Shown here one piece after another: positions 63,197 through 64,000 of a stretch of 64,000 nt of DNA. Location of the stretch: contig JAKLJP010000021.1 in assembly GCA_023151115.1 (NCBI GenBank), positions 62,001-126,000 on the forward strand, in the 5' to 3' direction. The position numbers and the translations under genes were made by a program. The notes under the pieces are model-generated. The model saw nothing but the letters and a program-made list of their open reading frames with translations, was not told the origin of the DNA and searched no databases. This stretch comes from Anaerolineae bacterium (lineage in GTDB: Bacteria > Chloroflexota > Anaerolineae > 4572-78 > J111). Every line of letters starts with the position of its first letter. Positions within the stretch are counted from its first letter, which is position 1.

Positions 63197-63625
63197 ATGA
63201 CAAGAGGATTGAACAAAGTAATGATCATTGGTAATATTGGGCGAGATCCTGAACTGCGTTATACGCCCTCTGGCAAACCGGTCACATCGTTCAGTTTAGC
63301 CTCCAGCCGTTCCTGGATTGCCCCTGACGGCGAACGTCGTGAAGAAACGGAGTGGTTCAATGTGGTTGCCTGGGGGAATCTGGCTGAAATTTGCAACCAA
63401 AAGCTGGCCAAAAGCCAGCAGGTTTATGTGGAAGGCCGGCTGCAAACCCGCAGTTGGGAAGATGACCGGGGCCAACGCCATTTTCGGACAGAAATTGTGG
63501 CCAATGAAATGATTATCTTGGGGCCAAGAGATAAGAATAACGCCAGACATGACTATAATAATGAGGAATCGCTGGCGCTTGACTTGATGGACCCTATAGA
63601 TATTGAAGAGCACAACTCATTTTGA
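63197..63625 (+). CDS. ssb: Single-stranded DNA-binding protein
   Basis: A 142-residue SSB with one OB fold: LNKVMIIGNIGRDPELRYTP, the conserved TSFSLASSR strand and EETEWFNVVAWGNLAEIC. The C-terminal tail is short and ends PIDIEEHNSF: an acidic tip with a terminal Phe, but not the usual DDDIPF, so contacts with partner proteins may be weaker. It lies 42 nt after rpsF and 25 nt before rpsR, in the usual order. Confidence 0.97.
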   Translation: MTRGLNKVMIIGNIGRDPELRYTPSGKPVTSFSLASSRSWIAPDGERREETEWFNVVAWGNLAEICNQKLAKSQQVYVEGRLQTRSWEDDRGQRHFRTEIVANEMIILGPRDKNNARHDYNNEESLALDLMDPIDIEEHNSF

Positions 63626-63650
63626 GTAAAATGTAATTTTGGAGATAATT

Positions 63651-64000
63651 ATGGCTGATAAGTCTGCAAAAAATAGAGACGATGCGGATAATCCGATTGA
63701 TGATATTGTTGCTCCCGCTGCGCCGGGGGGTGAGGAAAAACGACCTGCCCGGAAGCCCGGTGGTAACACTGGTCAGCGCGGGGGTGGTCAACAATCGAGA
63801 GGTGGTTACCGAGGTGGGCAAGCAGATACCGACGGAGGCCGAGGTGGCCCCGGCGGTAAACGGGGCGGCTATTTTCAGGGTCGCCGCCGGGTCTGCCCGA
63901 TCAAGTATGAGGAAGTGGATTGGAAAAATATGGACAGCTTACGCTATTTTGTCAGCGACGACGGCAGTATTCGTCCCCGTCGCAAAACGGGGGCCAATGC
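63651..64000 (+). CDS. rpsR: 30S ribosomal protein bS18 with long Arg/Gly-rich N-terminus (3' end outside window)
   Basis: The ATG at 63651 has GGAG 7 nt upstream, and the frame stays open to the window end. About 77 N-terminal residues are polar and Gly/Arg/Gln-rich (GGNTGQRGGGQQSRGGYRGG). Then comes the bS18 core: GRRRVCPIKYEEVDWKNMDS, followed by LRYFVSDDGSIRPRRKTGA. The typical bS18 is 70-90 residues in total, so the extension roughly doubles it. The first Cys of the CPxC pattern is kept and the second is missing (CPIK), a zinc-free form. Operon position after rpsF and ssb confirms the identity. Confidence 0.9.
   Translation, partial: MADKSAKNRDDADNPIDDIVAPAAPGGEEKRPARKPGGNTGQRGGGQQSRGGYRGGQADTDGGRGGPGGKRGGYFQGRRRVCPIKYEEVDWKNMDSLRYFVSDDGSIRPRRKTGAN

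Overview
The window is a 64 kb bacterial chromosome segment. Gene content suggests a member of the Chloroflexota, probably Anaerolineae or Caldilineae, from a large free-living genome. This is an inference from several features together: multi-GAF histidine kinases, cyclase-AAA giant proteins, baeRF proteins, a HEAT/cNMP-binding NTT-type transporter, Gly-rich RRM proteins, an rpsF-ssb-rpsR operon, and many heptamer tandem repeats that invade genes. No rRNA, tRNA or CRISPR array was seen.

Layout. Positions 1-2.4 kb hold an SDR, a Gfo/Idh/MocA dehydrogenase and the wreck of a methyltransferase/corrinoid pair, cut by a small palindromic element whose second copy lies at 28.7 kb. Positions 2.7-5.4 kb encode a desaturase-Rieske fusion and its flavoprotein reductase, followed by a scrap of an SpvB/TcaC toxin gene. 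Positions 5.7-14.4 kb (minus strand) carry a YfhO-like membrane protein, a proline-rich protein, a NERD-like protein, fabF, plsX, a YqhA protein and a baeRF protein. Positions 14.4-20.1 kb form a membrane-stress series: Ca-type P-ATPase, DedA protein, CBS-fused site-2 protease, a 41-residue membrane peptide and HtpX. HtpX and the next gene upstream (a small winged-helix protein) each have a perfect-consensus promoter and the same structured RNA leader ending in an intrinsic terminator. This looks like a riboswitch-type element and is my strongest candidate for something undescribed. PEPC, a DUF2294 protein, a 1044-residue histidine kinase and an E1-beta subunit follow to 28.6 kb.

From 28.9 to 33.8 kb are an SDR with an altered active site, a GT-B-like protein, a C-terminally anchored protein and a GlmU split into two convergent genes. 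From 58.95 down to about 33 kb on the minus strand runs an almost gapless series: double cyclase-AAA protein, zinc-ribbon protein, winged-helix protein, MinD-like ATPase, NTT-HEAT-cNMP protein, two NRPS proteins, MbtH, Sfp-type PPTase, orphan peptide-binding lipoprotein, HAMP-GAF receptor, second MinD-like ATPase, phosphohexomutase and nucleotidyltransferase. The NRPS pair should make a very short peptide: a first, probably N-methylated residue, then a residue whose pocket code reads as aspartate, released by a thioesterase. Cyclase, cNMP-binding domain, peptide-binding lipoprotein and receptor in one run suggest a peptide-linked signalling system. That link is inference.

The right end has a second desaturase, a cold-shock-type RRM protein, a glycosidase-like membrane-anchored protein and the divergent rpsF-ssb-rpsR operon, whose bS18 has an Arg/Gly-rich N-terminal extension.
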